Positions 54,287 to 63,524 of a DNA stretch of 64,000 bases are shown piece after piece (position 1 is the first letter of the stretch; every line of letters begins with the position of its first letter). Under the pieces are notes generated by a model. The model saw nothing but the letters and a program-made list of their open reading frames with translations, was not told the DNA's origin and ran no database searches. This DNA comes from Candidatus Limosilactobacillus merdigallinarum (GTDB taxonomy: Bacteria; Bacillota; Bacilli; Lactobacillales; Lactobacillaceae), in contig DXFH01000011.1 in NCBI GenBank assembly GCA_019114515.1, positions 1 to 64,000 of the forward strand, written 5' to 3'. The position numbers and the translations under genes are program-made.

Positions 54287-55700
54287 TTCCGTTCTTCTTT
54301 CGGTACCGATACGAAGGCAGTAACTAATAACAGGACTGCTAAGCATACTAACAAGAAGAAGGCATGCTGGGTACCAAAGGCAGTTGTTACCGTTAGTGCA
54401 CCACCTTTACCCTGACTTTGGGCCACAATCATGGCTACTAACGATGTCCCCATGGAACCGGTAAATCGCTGAACCGTATTTAAAATGGCATTGCCTTGGG
54501 TTTGATCGTCACGACCAACCAATTTTAAGGCGCTGGTCATTACACAGCCCATCGACATCCCCATGCCTGCCATATAGAAAATATACACAAACATCAACAT
54601 CCAGTTGCTCATTTGTGGACTGATCACCGTAAAGATAGCAATGACTACTAACATGATTGCCTCACCAGCCAAGATAGGTAACCGTGCTCCCTTTTGGTCC
54701 ATAAGCCGACCGCCAACTGGTCACATCAAAGCACCGGCAATTCCTGCCGGCATCACTAATAGGCCTGCTAACAATGCCGAGTTGCTGTTAACCAATTGCA
54801 CACAGTTTGGCAAGAGAAAGGCAAAGCCCAGTGAACACAGTTGCGTTAAAAACAGCATCAGCACGTGACTGGAAAAACGCCAATTGGTCAAAAGGTGCAT
54901 TTGTAAGATCGGCTGGTCAATAGATAGCGATCGCCATATCAGTGCAGCTAAAGCAAGTAAGACCATCATGAGTGCACCTGCCACTGACCAGCTCATAAAC
55001 GGCTGCGTGGAGAGATTGGAAAACCTGAATACCAATCCGGTAAATAAGCAGGCAATCAAGATAAAACTCAAGAAATCGAAATGTTGGGGTGCCAATGCGG
55101 ATGCCTGCTTGATCCCCCAGCATCCTAAGATAAGAGATAGCAGTAAGAATGGTAAGAGGATATAGAAAATCCATGCCAGCCAATGGAGGCAATAATTAAA
55201 CCACCAAAAGTCGGACCGATTGCCGGCGCAACTCCGGTAATCAGGTTACCAAAGCCCATCATCACACCAACTTTTGATGTGGGCACCTGTTCCATGATGA
55301 TATTAAACATCAAAGGTAAAGCAATCCCAGTACCAATTCCTTGAATTGCACGACCAATAATCAGCCAAGTAAAGGCTGTAGCAAAACCGTCAATCAAAAT
55401 CCCAGCAATAAAAAATAGGTTGGCAAATACAAACAAGTGCTTGGTCTTGAAATTACTCTTTAAAATGGCGGATGTGGGCACAATAATGGCCAAGATTAAT
55501 AAATAAATCGAGGTCATCTATTGGACAGTTCCCGTACCCACATCAAATTCCAGCATCAGGGTCGGAAAGCAAATGTTCATTGCCGTTTCCACGATCACAC
55601 CGGAAAAAGACAACAAGCCCGTCGCAAAAATTGCTGCGATGACATGGCGATCAATTTTTTCACTATCTATATCTTGCAAATAATCCATCCTCCTTCTCAA
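54283..55700 (-). pseudogene. DHA2-type MFS drug exporter, broken
   Basis: The combined frames encode a 14-segment exporter of the EmrB/QacA family. It starts MDYLQDIDSEKIDRHVIAAI, then ETAMNICFPTLM, GRAIQGIGTGIALPLMFNII and GFGNLITGVAPAIGPTFGG. Damage: TAG at 55520-55518 where TGG (VQWMTS) is expected; loss of one base around 55180 (GWH-x-WIFYILLPF); and TGA at 54723-54721. The C-terminal third is intact to 54283. It cannot give a full protein as sequenced. Confidence 0.85.
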
Positions 55701-55767
55701 TTGCTAAACACCCCATCCTCAAATACATTTTCGACATTGTCAACTTTGGTTTTCAAGGTCAAAGAAA

Positions 55768-55808
55768 AAGGTCTCAGAACTGATATCACGTCAATTCTGA
55801 GGCCTTTT
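55768..55808 (-). terminator. clpL terminator
   Basis: AAAGGTCTCAGAA arms pair with TTCTGAGGCCTTT, about 40 bp after the clpL stop, with flanking A and T runs on both sides. Confidence 0.8.
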
Positions 55809-55848
55809 GCTTACCTAAGGATTAGTCCTTAGCGCCTTCTTGTTCGTA

Positions 55849-58005
55849 TTAGTCTTCTTCCTTCTTCAATTCTTTACTGTCATCAGTTGCGTCCTTTGCG
55901 TTGACGATTACTAAGTCGCCATCCTTCATTTCAGCAACCAAGTGCTTTTCATCCAGGTGGTCTAAGTAGTAGTCAGTGACCTTATCACGAATTTCACGTT
56001 CGATCACCCGCCGCAATGGACGAGCACCCATGGCCTTGTCATAGCCCTTGTCGATCAAGAAGAGCTTTGCGGCTTCCGTGACCTTCACATCCATGCCCTT
56101 CTTAGCCAGCGTCTGGTTTACACCCTTGATCATCAGGTCCACAATCTTGTGCAAGTCTTCCTTGCTCAAACTGTGGAATTCAACGATGGCGTTGAACCGG
56201 TTCAGGAATTCTGGACGAAAGTAGCTGGTTAACTTCTTAATCAGGTCTTCTTCGTCCTTCTCATTACCTAACTTAACTGGGGCATCTTTGGAGTAGCCTG
56301 CGTTAGAAGTAGCAATGATAATTGTGTTCTTAAAGTCAACCGTGTTTCCTTGACCGTCAGTCAAACGACCATCATCCAATACTTGCAATAGTAAAGTAAT
56401 GACTTGCGGGTCTGCCTTTTCGATTTCATCGAGCAGGATGATGGAGTATGGGTGACGACGTACTTTTTCAGTCAAGGTGTTGCCATTATCGTTGTAGCCA
56501 ACGTAACCAGCAGTAGCACCAATTAACTTCGAAACAGCAGTCCGGTCAGAGTATTCGGACATGTCTAACCGGATCAGGTCGTTTTCAGAACCGAACATGT
56601 CTAATGCTAATTGCTTAGCTAATTCGGTCTTACCAACACCGGTTGGGCCAACGAAGAGGAAGCTGCCAATTGGACGGTTGCCTTCGTCAAAGCCAGCCCG
56701 ATTCCGCCGAATCGCCCGTGAAACAGCTTCAACGGCTTCATCTTGGCCGATGACCTTGCCTTCCAAACGTTTGTCCATATTCTTCAAGCGTTGAACGTCG
56801 GTTGCGCCAATCTTAGAAACCGGAATACCCGTCATCTGTTCGATGGCCGCAGCGACGTCATTAGGAGTTGCCGTAACTTCCTTTTCCTTGGAGTGGTCTT
56901 TAATCTGCTTCTTCAATTCTTCGACCCGGTCCTTAGACTTCTGGGCTGCTTGGTAGTCTTCCTTCTTCACAGCTTCTTGCTGCTTTTCTTCTTCCTTCTT
57001 AATCTCAGCTTCAATTTCCTTAACATCCTTAATTGGGTGCTTGGCAGCTAAGTGGGCAGCCGTCATGTCGATTAAGTCAATGGCCTTGTCCGGCAGTGAC
57101 CGCTGTGGAATATATTGAACAGAATAGTCAACCGCAGCCTTTAATACATCATCTGGCAATTTAACATTGTGGTGCTTCTCGTATAAGTTACGAATGCCCT
57201 TTAAGATCTTCAGGGTGTCTTCTTTGCTTGGTGCGTTAACCGTTACTGCGTTAAACCGCCGTGCCAGTGCGGCATCCTTCATGATCGTATTTCTGTATTC
57301 GTCCTGGGTAGTAGCACCGATAACGGTGATTTCACCCCGTGAAAGAGCTGGCTTGATAATGTCGGCCATCCCTTTGGAGCCATCTTCGTCACCAGTCGAA
57401 CCAGCACCAATGATCTGGTGAATTTCATCGAAGAAGAGGATGATATTCCCCGCCTTCTTAACTTCATCGATCAGCTTCTGCATGTTCTCTTCGAAGCTAC
57501 CACGGTACTGGGTACCAGCCTCCAAGCCAGAGATATCAATGCTGATAATCTGCTTGTCCTTAATGGGAGCCGGTACATCACCAGCAACAATGGCCTGGGC
57601 TAAGCCTTCAACAACGGCCGTCTTACCAACACCAGCATCACCGACAAGAACTGGGTTGTTCTTCGTCCGCCGGCTTAAAATTTCAGCGGTTTCTTGAATT
57701 TCCTTGTTCCGGCCGATCACTGGGTCCAGCTTGCCTTCACGAGCTTCCTTAGTCAAATTGCGACCTAACTTTTCCAAAATGCCCTTTGGTTTACCAGCTT
57801 TGGCCTGGCTAGCACCCGGCTGTTGAATTCCTGAGCCTGGCAAACGACCGGTCCGCCGGTATTGAGCAAATTCTTCAGGGGTAACTTCCCGACCATTAAT
57901 CAGGTAGCGGCGATTGTCAGAGTTAAATCCACCCATGCCGCCCATGAGCTGGTCAAAAATGTCATTCATGTTGTCATCAAATGGATCTCTTGGTGTTTGT
58001 GCCAT
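55849..58005 (-). CDS. clpL: ATP-dependent chaperone ClpL
   Basis: Hsp100 disaggregase of lactobacilli involved in heat and stress survival. The 718-residue protein begins with a short Gly/Met-rich segment ([25 protein letters not shown]), not the zinc finger of ClpE or the repeat domain of ClpC. It has two AAA+ modules (Walker A GDAGVGKT and GPTGVGKT; Walker B LFFDEIH and LLDEIEKA). A short coiled middle domain with a UVR-like stretch lies between. It follows a small helix-turn-helix gene by 64 bp, and a CtsR box lies upstream of that gene. Confidence 0.92.
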   Translation of the reverse strand: MAQTPRDPFDDNMNDIFDQLMGGMGGFNSDNRRYLINGREVTPEEFAQYRRTGRLPGSGIQQPGASQAKAGKPKGILEKLGRNLTKEAREGKLDPVIGRNKEIQETAEILSRRTKNNPVLVGDAGVGKTAVVEGLAQAIVAGDVPAPIKDKQIISIDISGLEAGTQYRGSFEENMQKLIDEVKKAGNIILFFDEIHQIIGAGSTGDEDGSKGMADIIKPALSRGEITVIGATTQDEYRNTIMKDAALARRFNAVTVNAPSKEDTLKILKGIRNLYEKHHNVKLPDDVLKAAVDYSVQYIPQRSLPDKAIDLIDMTAAHLAAKHPIKDVKEIEAEIKKEEEKQQEAVKKEDYQAAQKSKDRVEELKKQIKDHSKEKEVTATPNDVAAAIEQMTGIPVSKIGATDVQRLKNMDKRLEGKVIGQDEAVEAVSRAIRRNRAGFDEGNRPIGSFLFVGPTGVGKTELAKQLALDMFGSENDLIRLDMSEYSDRTAVSKLIGATAGYVGYNDNGNTLTEKVRRHPYSIILLDEIEKADPQVITLLLQVLDDGRLTDGQGNTVDFKNTIIIATSNAGYSKDAPVKLGNEKDEEDLIKKLTSYFRPEFLNRFNAIVEFHSLSKEDLHKIVDLMIKGVNQTLAKKGMDVKVTEAAKLFLIDKGYDKAMGARPLRRVIEREIRDKVTDYYLDHLDEKHLVAEMKDGDLVIVNAKDATDDSKELKKEED

Positions 58006-58069
58006 AGTAAAATCCCCCTTTTATTAATTTCATTAGTAATAAATGTCGTTTAACAATACATCACTCTAG

Positions 58070-58294
58070 TTAGTCTTCGAGGTAGCTTTCTTCTAAGTCA
58101 CGCAATACCTCCCACATCCGCCGATGCTGTGCTTGAGCAATCGCATCTAAGTCGCGGAGGTTTAGCGGTGTTGCACTTGTCTGCTCCTTATTAAACGACT
58201 TATGTAAAGTGGTGTAGCCATATCCGGAAATTTTAGCTACTTGGTAAATTGTTAAATGATTCGCGCGCAAATAGCTTTTAATATCAATCCGCAT
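58070..58294 (-). CDS. Small XRE-like helix-turn-helix protein
   Basis: The 74-residue protein contains MRIDIKSYLRANHLTIYQVAKISGYGYTTL, a helix-turn-helix of the Cro/XRE type, and ends in an acidic tail. It is translated from ATG 58294 (AAAGGAAG) and lies directly upstream of clpL on the same strand, after a CtsR box and two CACA-NN-TGTG palindromes. It may autoregulate or tune clpL. No close named homologue is known to me. Confidence 0.8.
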   Translation of the reverse strand: MRIDIKSYLRANHLTIYQVAKISGYGYTTLHKSFNKEQTSATPLNLRDLDAIAQAQHRRMWEVLRDLEESYLED

Positions 58295-58317
58295 TACTGC
58301 TCACTTCCTTTACATCT

Positions 58318-58353
58318 ATTATTATACCACATATGTGATGTAGCACAAGTGTG
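58318..58353 (-). promoter_or_regulatory. hth-clpL promoter with twin CACA-NN-TGTG palindromes
   Basis: TATAAT (minus, just upstream of the hth gene) follows TTGTGC by 16 bp. CACATATGTG (58328-58337) and CACAAGTGTG (58344-58353) overlap this promoter, 16 bp centre to centre, and may be operators of the adjacent regulator. Confidence 0.5.
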
Positions 58354-58365
58354 AAACAGTGATTT

Positions 58366-58382
58366 TTTGACTTTTTTTGACC
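58366..58382 (-). promoter_or_regulatory. CtsR box
   Basis: GGTCAAAAAAAGTCAAA on the minus strand matches the CtsR operator RGTCAAA-NAN-RGTCAAA. It indicates heat-shock control of hth-clpL. Confidence 0.85.
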
Positions 58383-58439
58383 TTTATTTTCAAAAGTCAT
58401 TGAATCCCCGTTATCTCAACAAAAAACAGCTTACCGCAC

Positions 58440-58478
58440 ACATTAATTGAGTACGGTAAGCTGCTCATTTTTTATTAC
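58440..58478 (-). terminator. ppk2 terminator
   Basis: CAGCTTACCG and CGGTAAGCTG form a 10-bp stem followed by T6 on the minus strand, near the stop of the polyphosphate kinase gene. Confidence 0.85.
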
Positions 58479-58493
58479 CGAAACACTAAAAAA

Positions 58494-59363
58494 CTAGTCT
58501 TTCTTTAATTCTTCGTAGGCGCTTTCCAGTTTGTTTTCTTCCTCAGCAGAAATCTTAGGGTAAGAAAGCGGTAATTGACTAACACGTGCTAACAGAATAT
58601 CAGAGAAAATTGCCCGGCAAGTCCATTTATCATCAGCAGGCAAAACATACCATGGGTTTGCAATGGTGGCAGTGGCATTAATTGCTCGCTCATATGCGTC
58701 CTGGTATTGATTCCAGTATCCACGTTCGCGAATATCCGCCGAAGAGAATTTCCAGTTTTTATCTTTCTCTTCAATCCGCGCAATAAAACGCTTCTTCTGT
58801 TCTTCTTTTGAAACATGTAAGAAGAACTTCAGAATTACGTAGCCACTGTGGGTTAAGTATTGCTCATAATTACAGATATCACGGTAGCGGGTTTGATAGA
58901 AGGCCTCATTAATATCTTCTAAGCTTTGGATACCCGGCAGATTTGCGTTAAGCAGAATTTCCGGATGTACCCGTGAAATCAGCACATCTTCGTAATAAGA
59001 ACGATTGAAAATACCAATCATGCCCCGCTCTGGAAGTTGTGCATTGACCCGCCATAAGAAGTCGTGCCGCAGGTCGATACTGTTCGGCTGCTTGAAGCTA
59101 GCAACATGAAAACCAGCTGGCGTAATGCCTTGGAAAACATGGTTAACCAAGCTGTCTTTCCCCGCTGCGTCCATTGCTTGCAAAACAATGATTAAGCCAA
59201 AGTGGTGACGTGCATACATCATCTCTTGTGCTTGGGCGAATTCCTTCATTCGCTTCTGAACAAGTTTTTCGGCTTCATCTTTATCCAATATTTTTTTGGG
59301 CGTCGTAGCTGCTTCACTAATTTTAAAGTTATTGCGTTGATACTCATACTCACTGATTTTCAT
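58494..59363 (-). CDS. ppk2: Polyphosphate kinase 2 family protein
   Basis: Transfers phosphate between polyphosphate and nucleotides. The 289-residue single-domain protein has Walker A AMDAAGKDSLV (about residues 65-75), the SFKQPNSIDLRHDFLWR stretch, and FNRSYYEDVLISRVHPE with the catalytic Asp/Arg region. Whether it uses AMP, ADP or both cannot be told. I choose ATG 59363; a longer frame to 59390 lacks a ribosome site. Confidence 0.9.
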   Translation of the reverse strand: MKISEYEYQRNNFKISEAATTPKKILDKDEAEKLVQKRMKEFAQAQEMMYARHHFGLIIVLQAMDAAGKDSLVNHVFQGITPAGFHVASFKQPNSIDLRHDFLWRVNAQLPERGMIGIFNRSYYEDVLISRVHPEILLNANLPGIQSLEDINEAFYQTRYRDICNYEQYLTHSGYVILKFFLHVSKEEQKKRFIARIEEKDKNWKFSSADIRERGYWNQYQDAYERAINATATIANPWYVLPADDKWTCRAIFSDILLARVSQLPLSYPKISAEEENKLESAYEELKKD

Positions 59364-59425
59364 CTTATTGCCTGCCTTCCAAATACTCACTGCAAAAAAT
59401 CACTTTGTTTCACGTGGAACAAAAG

Positions 59426-59905
59426 TTACTTATGGTATGGCATCCCATGAATAATCGTAAATGCTCGATAGATCTGTTCTGTTAATACCAGCCGCATTAA
59501 CTTATGGGGCATTGTAAAACGGCCAAACGAGATTTGTGTATCTGCCCGTTTTAAAACTTCTGGGCTTAATCCTAATGATCCACCAATTACAAAGGTAATA
59601 TCGCTATGACCATACGTCGTCAATTGGTTAATCTCGTGGGCGAATTCTTCAGAGGAACGTTCTTTACCCTTGATTGCCAATGCAAAAACGTATTCCCGAT
59701 CCTTGATCTTTGCTAAGATGCGCTGGCCTTCTTTAGCCATTACTTCGTCCATTTCTGCTTGACTAAGTGATTCTGGCGCTTGCTCATCAGCAACTTCGAC
59801 AATTTTAAAATCACAAAAGCGACTAAGCCGTTTAGCATATTCAGCGATTCCGGCCTTGAAATACTTTTCTTTGATCTTGCCAACACCAATTATCTTAACC
59901 TTCAT
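59426..59905 (-). CDS. rlmH: 23S rRNA pseudouridine-1915 N3-methyltransferase
   Basis: The SPOUT knot enzyme methylates pseudouridine 1915 in helix 69. It starts [16 protein letters not shown], contains [18 protein letters not shown] and ends [25 protein letters not shown]...GMPYHK, diagnostic of RlmH. ATG 59905 has AAAGGAG upstream; the longer frame to 59947 is not supported. The 159-residue length is exact for the family. It is origin-proximal in many Firmicutes. Confidence 0.96.
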   Translation of the reverse strand: MKVKIIGVGKIKEKYFKAGIAEYAKRLSRFCDFKIVEVADEQAPESLSQAEMDEVMAKEGQRILAKIKDREYVFALAIKGKERSSEEFAHEINQLTTYGHSDITFVIGGSLGLSPEVLKRADTQISFGRFTMPHKLMRLVLTEQIYRAFTIIHGMPYHK

Positions 59906-59994
59906 GTGACGCACCACTCCTTTAAGATCAGTGTAGTTGATCAGCAATCAATCGGTCAATTGCAATCCACAGATGGATTGTTGATAACTGCCAT

Positions 59995-60306
59995 TTTTCC
60001 ACACACTTTCCACAAGTTATCCACAGGTATGAGTGGAAAAAGCAAGTTGTTCGCCTTTTATTTTCAACTTATCTTTAGTGGTTATCCACAAGATAAATTA
60101 ATTTTCACAAAAACAGTTGTTCGCCGCCAACGTTTCAATCCCTTGTGCAGCAATAGTTTCCGCCTTAAAAAATTCTAAATAATCCACTTTTCCACATTTG
60201 TGGATACATCCTGTGGATAACTTTGTTCACAGTTTAAATGCTTGATTTAATAGCTTTCAACAGCTTGTGGATAACTCTGTGGATAAATTTTACATAGTTT
60301 TCCACA
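59995..60306. promoter_or_regulatory. Cluster of DnaA boxes
   Basis: Five perfect TTATCCACA boxes occur: plus strand 60017-60025 and 60082-60090; minus strand 60220-60212, 60274-60266 and 60286-60278. At least five one- or two-mismatch boxes are also present (59995-60003, 60006-60014, 60188-60196, 60199-60207 reversed, 60298-60306). Left-hand boxes point right and right-hand perfect boxes point left. AT-rich DNA follows to about 60440. No dnaA or dnaN gene is adjacent. Confidence 0.88.
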
Positions 60307-60436
60307 TTTTCTGCTGAATATTAACGATCATTCGGCAATGGTCAAACTTAATCTTGTCAAAGGATTTTATCAGCTTTTTCCTCTATATTTTCGCCTTTAT
60401 ATTCCCTAATATATCGCGTTTTTTCACCATTACAAA

Positions 60437-60488
60437 AACAAACAGGCCGCAATGTCCATTTAAAAAACGAACATTCGCGACCTGTTTA
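60437..60488 (-). terminator. htrA terminator
   Basis: On the minus strand AAACAGGTCGCGAATGT pairs with ACATTGCGGCCTGTTT around an 18-nt T-rich loop, followed by a T-rich tail. Confidence 0.8.
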
Positions 60489-60530
60489 CTTTTAATGTCA
60501 TTAACTTAATCCTGAAGCGGGATTTTCTTA

Positions 60531-61805
60531 TTATTGACTATCAGTTGATTGGCCACTATCTTGGCGCTGATTATTATTCTGCGATTGACTATCGCTATTC
60601 TGAGCCTCCGTCAGTTTTACCGTCTTTTCCTCCTTCTTACCATCATGGTAGAAAGTGACTTTCATTGACTGGCCTACCTTGTACTTGTACAAATACGTCT
60701 TGAGACTGCCACCGCCGTTAATATTGTGATCACCGATCTTAACGATGACGTCATACTTTTTGATGCCTGCATGGTCAGCAGCCGAACCACCAGTTACCTG
60801 CATGACAACTGCACCTTTAGTAACGGATTCTGGCAGATTCAATACTGATGACTGTTGCTCCTTGGATACGCTAGACAGATCAATCACCCCGACACCTAGT
60901 GCTGGGCGGCTGATCTTACCGTTAGCAACCAGTTGATTGATAACCTTAACTACTTCATTGCTTGGGATTGAGAAGCCCATTCCTTCAACACTGCTGCCCT
61001 CACCATTTGATGCCAGTTTCATGGAGTTGATCCCAATTACTTGACCTGCCATGTTGATCAATGGACCACCAGAATTTCCGGAATTAATAGCCGCATCTGT
61101 TTGAATAACCGTTGTGGCAGCAGAATTAGAGTTAGCCTTGATTGTCCGCTTCTTGGCAGAAACAATCCCCTTTGTAACGGTGTTTGCATATTCACTACCC
61201 ATTGGAGAACCAATCGCTAATACATCTTGTCCCGCACTAATGTCATTCGAATTACCAAAGGAGGCAACCGACTTAACTCCGGCGGCACTGATCTTTAAGA
61301 CAGCTAAATCAGTAGTCGCATCCGTACCAACAATATTTGCTGATACTTCCTTGCCATTGCTCATAATTACTTTCAAAGCACTGGAACCCGATACCACGTG
61401 GTTGTTAGTCACAACGTATGCCGAGCCACCTGATTTCTTATAGATGACACCAGAACCTTCACTAGCTGTTTGTAATTTACCAGAATCACTGTTGCCCTGT
61501 GTGCCAAACAAACTAAATAAACCATTATTGCTTTGCCCACGTTGCAGGTTAATCACTGAAACCACAGAATCCTTCATTGAGTTATATGCAGAGGTAGATT
61601 CATTATTCAGCTTCGCCTTATTCTTATGAACTGACGTGCCGCCTTCTTTATTGGAAGCGCCTGGAACTCTGGTAGTAATGCCGTTGCGCATATTGTCAAT
61701 CAGGCTACCAACCCCCATGGCACATGCACCACCAATTAACCCTGCTACTAAGCCGACCAGGATTACTTTCAACCAAAATTTCTTCCCTTGTCCGCTATTT
61801 TGCAT
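60531..61805 (-). CDS. htrA: HtrA-type serine protease
   Basis: Surface quality-control protease. The 424-residue protein has one N-terminal membrane helix (about residues 12-34). The trypsin-like domain has His136 (TNNHVV), Asp166 (TTDLAVL) and Ser245 (GNSGGPL). One PDZ domain (about 310-395) and a Ser/Gln/Asn-rich tail follow. It lies after walJ in the classic wal locus order and is probably co-transcribed or partly independent; a gap of about 80 bp separates them. Confidence 0.95.
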   Translation of the reverse strand: MQNSGQGKKFWLKVILVGLVAGLIGGACAMGVGSLIDNMRNGITTRVPGASNKEGGTSVHKNKAKLNNESTSAYNSMKDSVVSVINLQRGQSNNGLFSLFGTQGNSDSGKLQTASEGSGVIYKKSGGSAYVVTNNHVVSGSSALKVIMSNGKEVSANIVGTDATTDLAVLKISAAGVKSVASFGNSNDISAGQDVLAIGSPMGSEYANTVTKGIVSAKKRTIKANSNSAATTVIQTDAAINSGNSGGPLINMAGQVIGINSMKLASNGEGSSVEGMGFSIPSNEVVKVINQLVANGKISRPALGVGVIDLSSVSKEQQSSVLNLPESVTKGAVVMQVTGGSAADHAGIKKYDVIVKIGDHNINGGGSLKTYLYKYKVGQSMKVTFYHDGKKEEKTVKLTEAQNSDSQSQNNNQRQDSGQSTDSQ

Positions 61806-61885
61806 ACGTAATCCTCCAAAATATTATTACTTTTTCATCATAAATAAATTATTTGAAGAAAGTTTGAACTCACTGCTAAATTTCA

Positions 61886-62692
61886 TCACAAATTCAATAA
61901 TGGCGTTGGTTCATCTTGGTTAGCATCATCTAAGTGAAAGTCATGGTCCACCCCAAGATCATCTTCCGTTAGAATGCTAGCAACTGTTAGATGTGCTAAT
62001 GCACGCGTATTGTTTTCGTGACTGCGGTGTCCCAATAATACCTCTTTAGTTCGTGGACCAATTACGCTAATCAAAGCATCCGCACTTTCTTCGTTGGACA
62101 AGTGGCCTTCATCGCTTAAGATCCGCTGCTTCAGCGGCCACGAATATTTAGTGCCATTCATCAACATTTCTGTATCGTGATTACACTCCATTAAATAGGC
62201 ATCGGCATCACGGATAGTGCCAGCCACCCGCTCAGAAACGTAGCCTGTATCGGTTAAAATACAGAAAGTCTTATTATCATGATGCACTTGGTAAAATTGG
62301 GGTTCTGCCGCATCATGTGAAACGGCAAAACTTTCTACCTGCAAATCGCCAAAGTCTTTCACTTTACCTGGTTCAATCAAATTCTTTTGTTCCAGATCAA
62401 CCTTACCAATTTTATTAGCCATGGCCTGCCAAGTGCCCTTATTAGCGTATACTGCCATCCCATAACGACGAGCCAATACACCGACGCCATGGCAGTGATC
62501 ACTGTGCTCATGTGTCACAAAAATGGCATCAACGTCTTTTAAGCTCCGGTGAATCTTATTCATGCGCTCTTCAATCCGTTTACCACTCAAACCGGCATCA
62601 ATGAGGATTCGGTGGTGTGCCGTTTCAATGTAAGTTGAATTGCCCTGACTGCCGCTGGCAAGAATGCTGTAATGAATCTCGTCTGCATCCAC
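61886..62692 (-). CDS. walJ: MBL-fold hydrolase WalJ (YycJ)
   Basis: Metallo-beta-lactamase-fold protein of the WalRK operon with proposed exonuclease activity. The motif HEHSDHCHG carries the metal ligands; ILASGSQGNSTYIET is the typical start. I place the start at GTG 62692, 9 nt after AAGGAG; the frame to 62710 would place the ribosome site inside the gene. The 268-residue length is normal. Confidence 0.93.
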   Translation of the reverse strand: MDADEIHYSILASGSQGNSTYIETAHHRILIDAGLSGKRIEERMNKIHRSLKDVDAIFVTHEHSDHCHGVGVLARRYGMAVYANKGTWQAMANKIGKVDLEQKNLIEPGKVKDFGDLQVESFAVSHDAAEPQFYQVHHDNKTFCILTDTGYVSERVAGTIRDADAYLMECNHDTEMLMNGTKYSWPLKQRILSDEGHLSNEESADALISVIGPRTKEVLLGHRSHENNTRALAHLTVASILTEDDLGVDHDFHLDDANQDEPTPLLNL

Positions 62693-62720
62693 AATTACTG
62701 ACTCCTTCAAGTTTTTATTA

Positions 62721-63512
62721 TTAATCCTTAATCTGCGTCCCGCTAAAGGCGTTCACTTTTAATTGTGAGTTATTATTACCGTTTTTGGATTTTATGTTAA
62801 CCAACCAGGTTGGGATCAAGACGCGTTGTCCATGCCAGCTAGTTAGTTTGGAATAGCCAAATAAGACCGAATTAACCCGCGAATTATTAGGAATCTGATT
62901 ATGCTTATATAACCATATAACCGCTGAACTTTCGCTAACTGTCATATCACGAGGACGTAATATCTTTAGGCTGCCTAACTCTCCTTGTTTATAGCCGGTC
63001 ACTTCGTTTTTATCATTAATGATAAAGCGAATCTGTCCCTCTTTGCTTTCAAATGGTTGACCCTTCACCTGTTGGGCAAATACAACCTGGTGCTTAGTCG
63101 ATAAAGCTTCGTTATAAGCATACTTTTTGCCATCAATAACTTGGTGACGGTTATTAACCACCTTTTGTAAATACTGAGCCGTATCTGACTCGTCTTTCAG
63201 CTCAAGCGGGTGATCAAAGGTAACTTCCAAGATGTCATCATCAATTCGGGTTGATACACCATGCAGTGATGATGTCCGCGAAGCTAACGAGTTACTTTTT
63301 GCCGAGAGATAATATCCCTTACGCTGCTGATGTGACTGCGGGTGATAGCTAATCATATCATTGCGCATTTCCTTCAAGGTTAAAGTCCGCTGACTCTGCG
63401 GCTGGGTACTAACACCTTGAAAATGCGTTCCCCATAATAAAGAACCTAACAAAGCAACATTTAGAATAGCAAAGGCAACTAAAAAAATCACTTCAATGCG
63501 TTTAAAATTCAT
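62721..63512 (-). CDS. walI: WalI (YycI), two-component accessory protein
   Basis: Membrane-anchored regulator of the WalK sensor kinase. The 263-residue protein has one N-terminal helix (VIFLVAFAILNVALLGSLLW) and a large extracellular domain. It stands between walH and walJ, the canonical order, which settles the identity despite low sequence conservation. Confidence 0.92.
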   Translation of the reverse strand: MNFKRIEVIFLVAFAILNVALLGSLLWGTHFQGVSTQPQSQRTLTLKEMRNDMISYHPQSHQQRKGYYLSAKSNSLASRTSSLHGVSTRIDDDILEVTFDHPLELKDESDTAQYLQKVVNNRHQVIDGKKYAYNEALSTKHQVVFAQQVKGQPFESKEGQIRFIINDKNEVTGYKQGELGSLKILRPRDMTVSESSAVIWLYKHNQIPNNSRVNSVLFGYSKLTSWHGQRVLIPTWLVNIKSKNGNNNSQLKVNAFSGTQIKD

Positions 63513-63524
63513 TTTTTAGCCTCC

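Noticed and set aside
59995-60440. Chromosomal origin oriC itself
   Set aside because: The DnaA-box cluster and AT-rich DNA resemble an origin, but dnaA, dnaN and rpmH are not next to it and gene direction does not change here. Reported as a DnaA-box cluster only.
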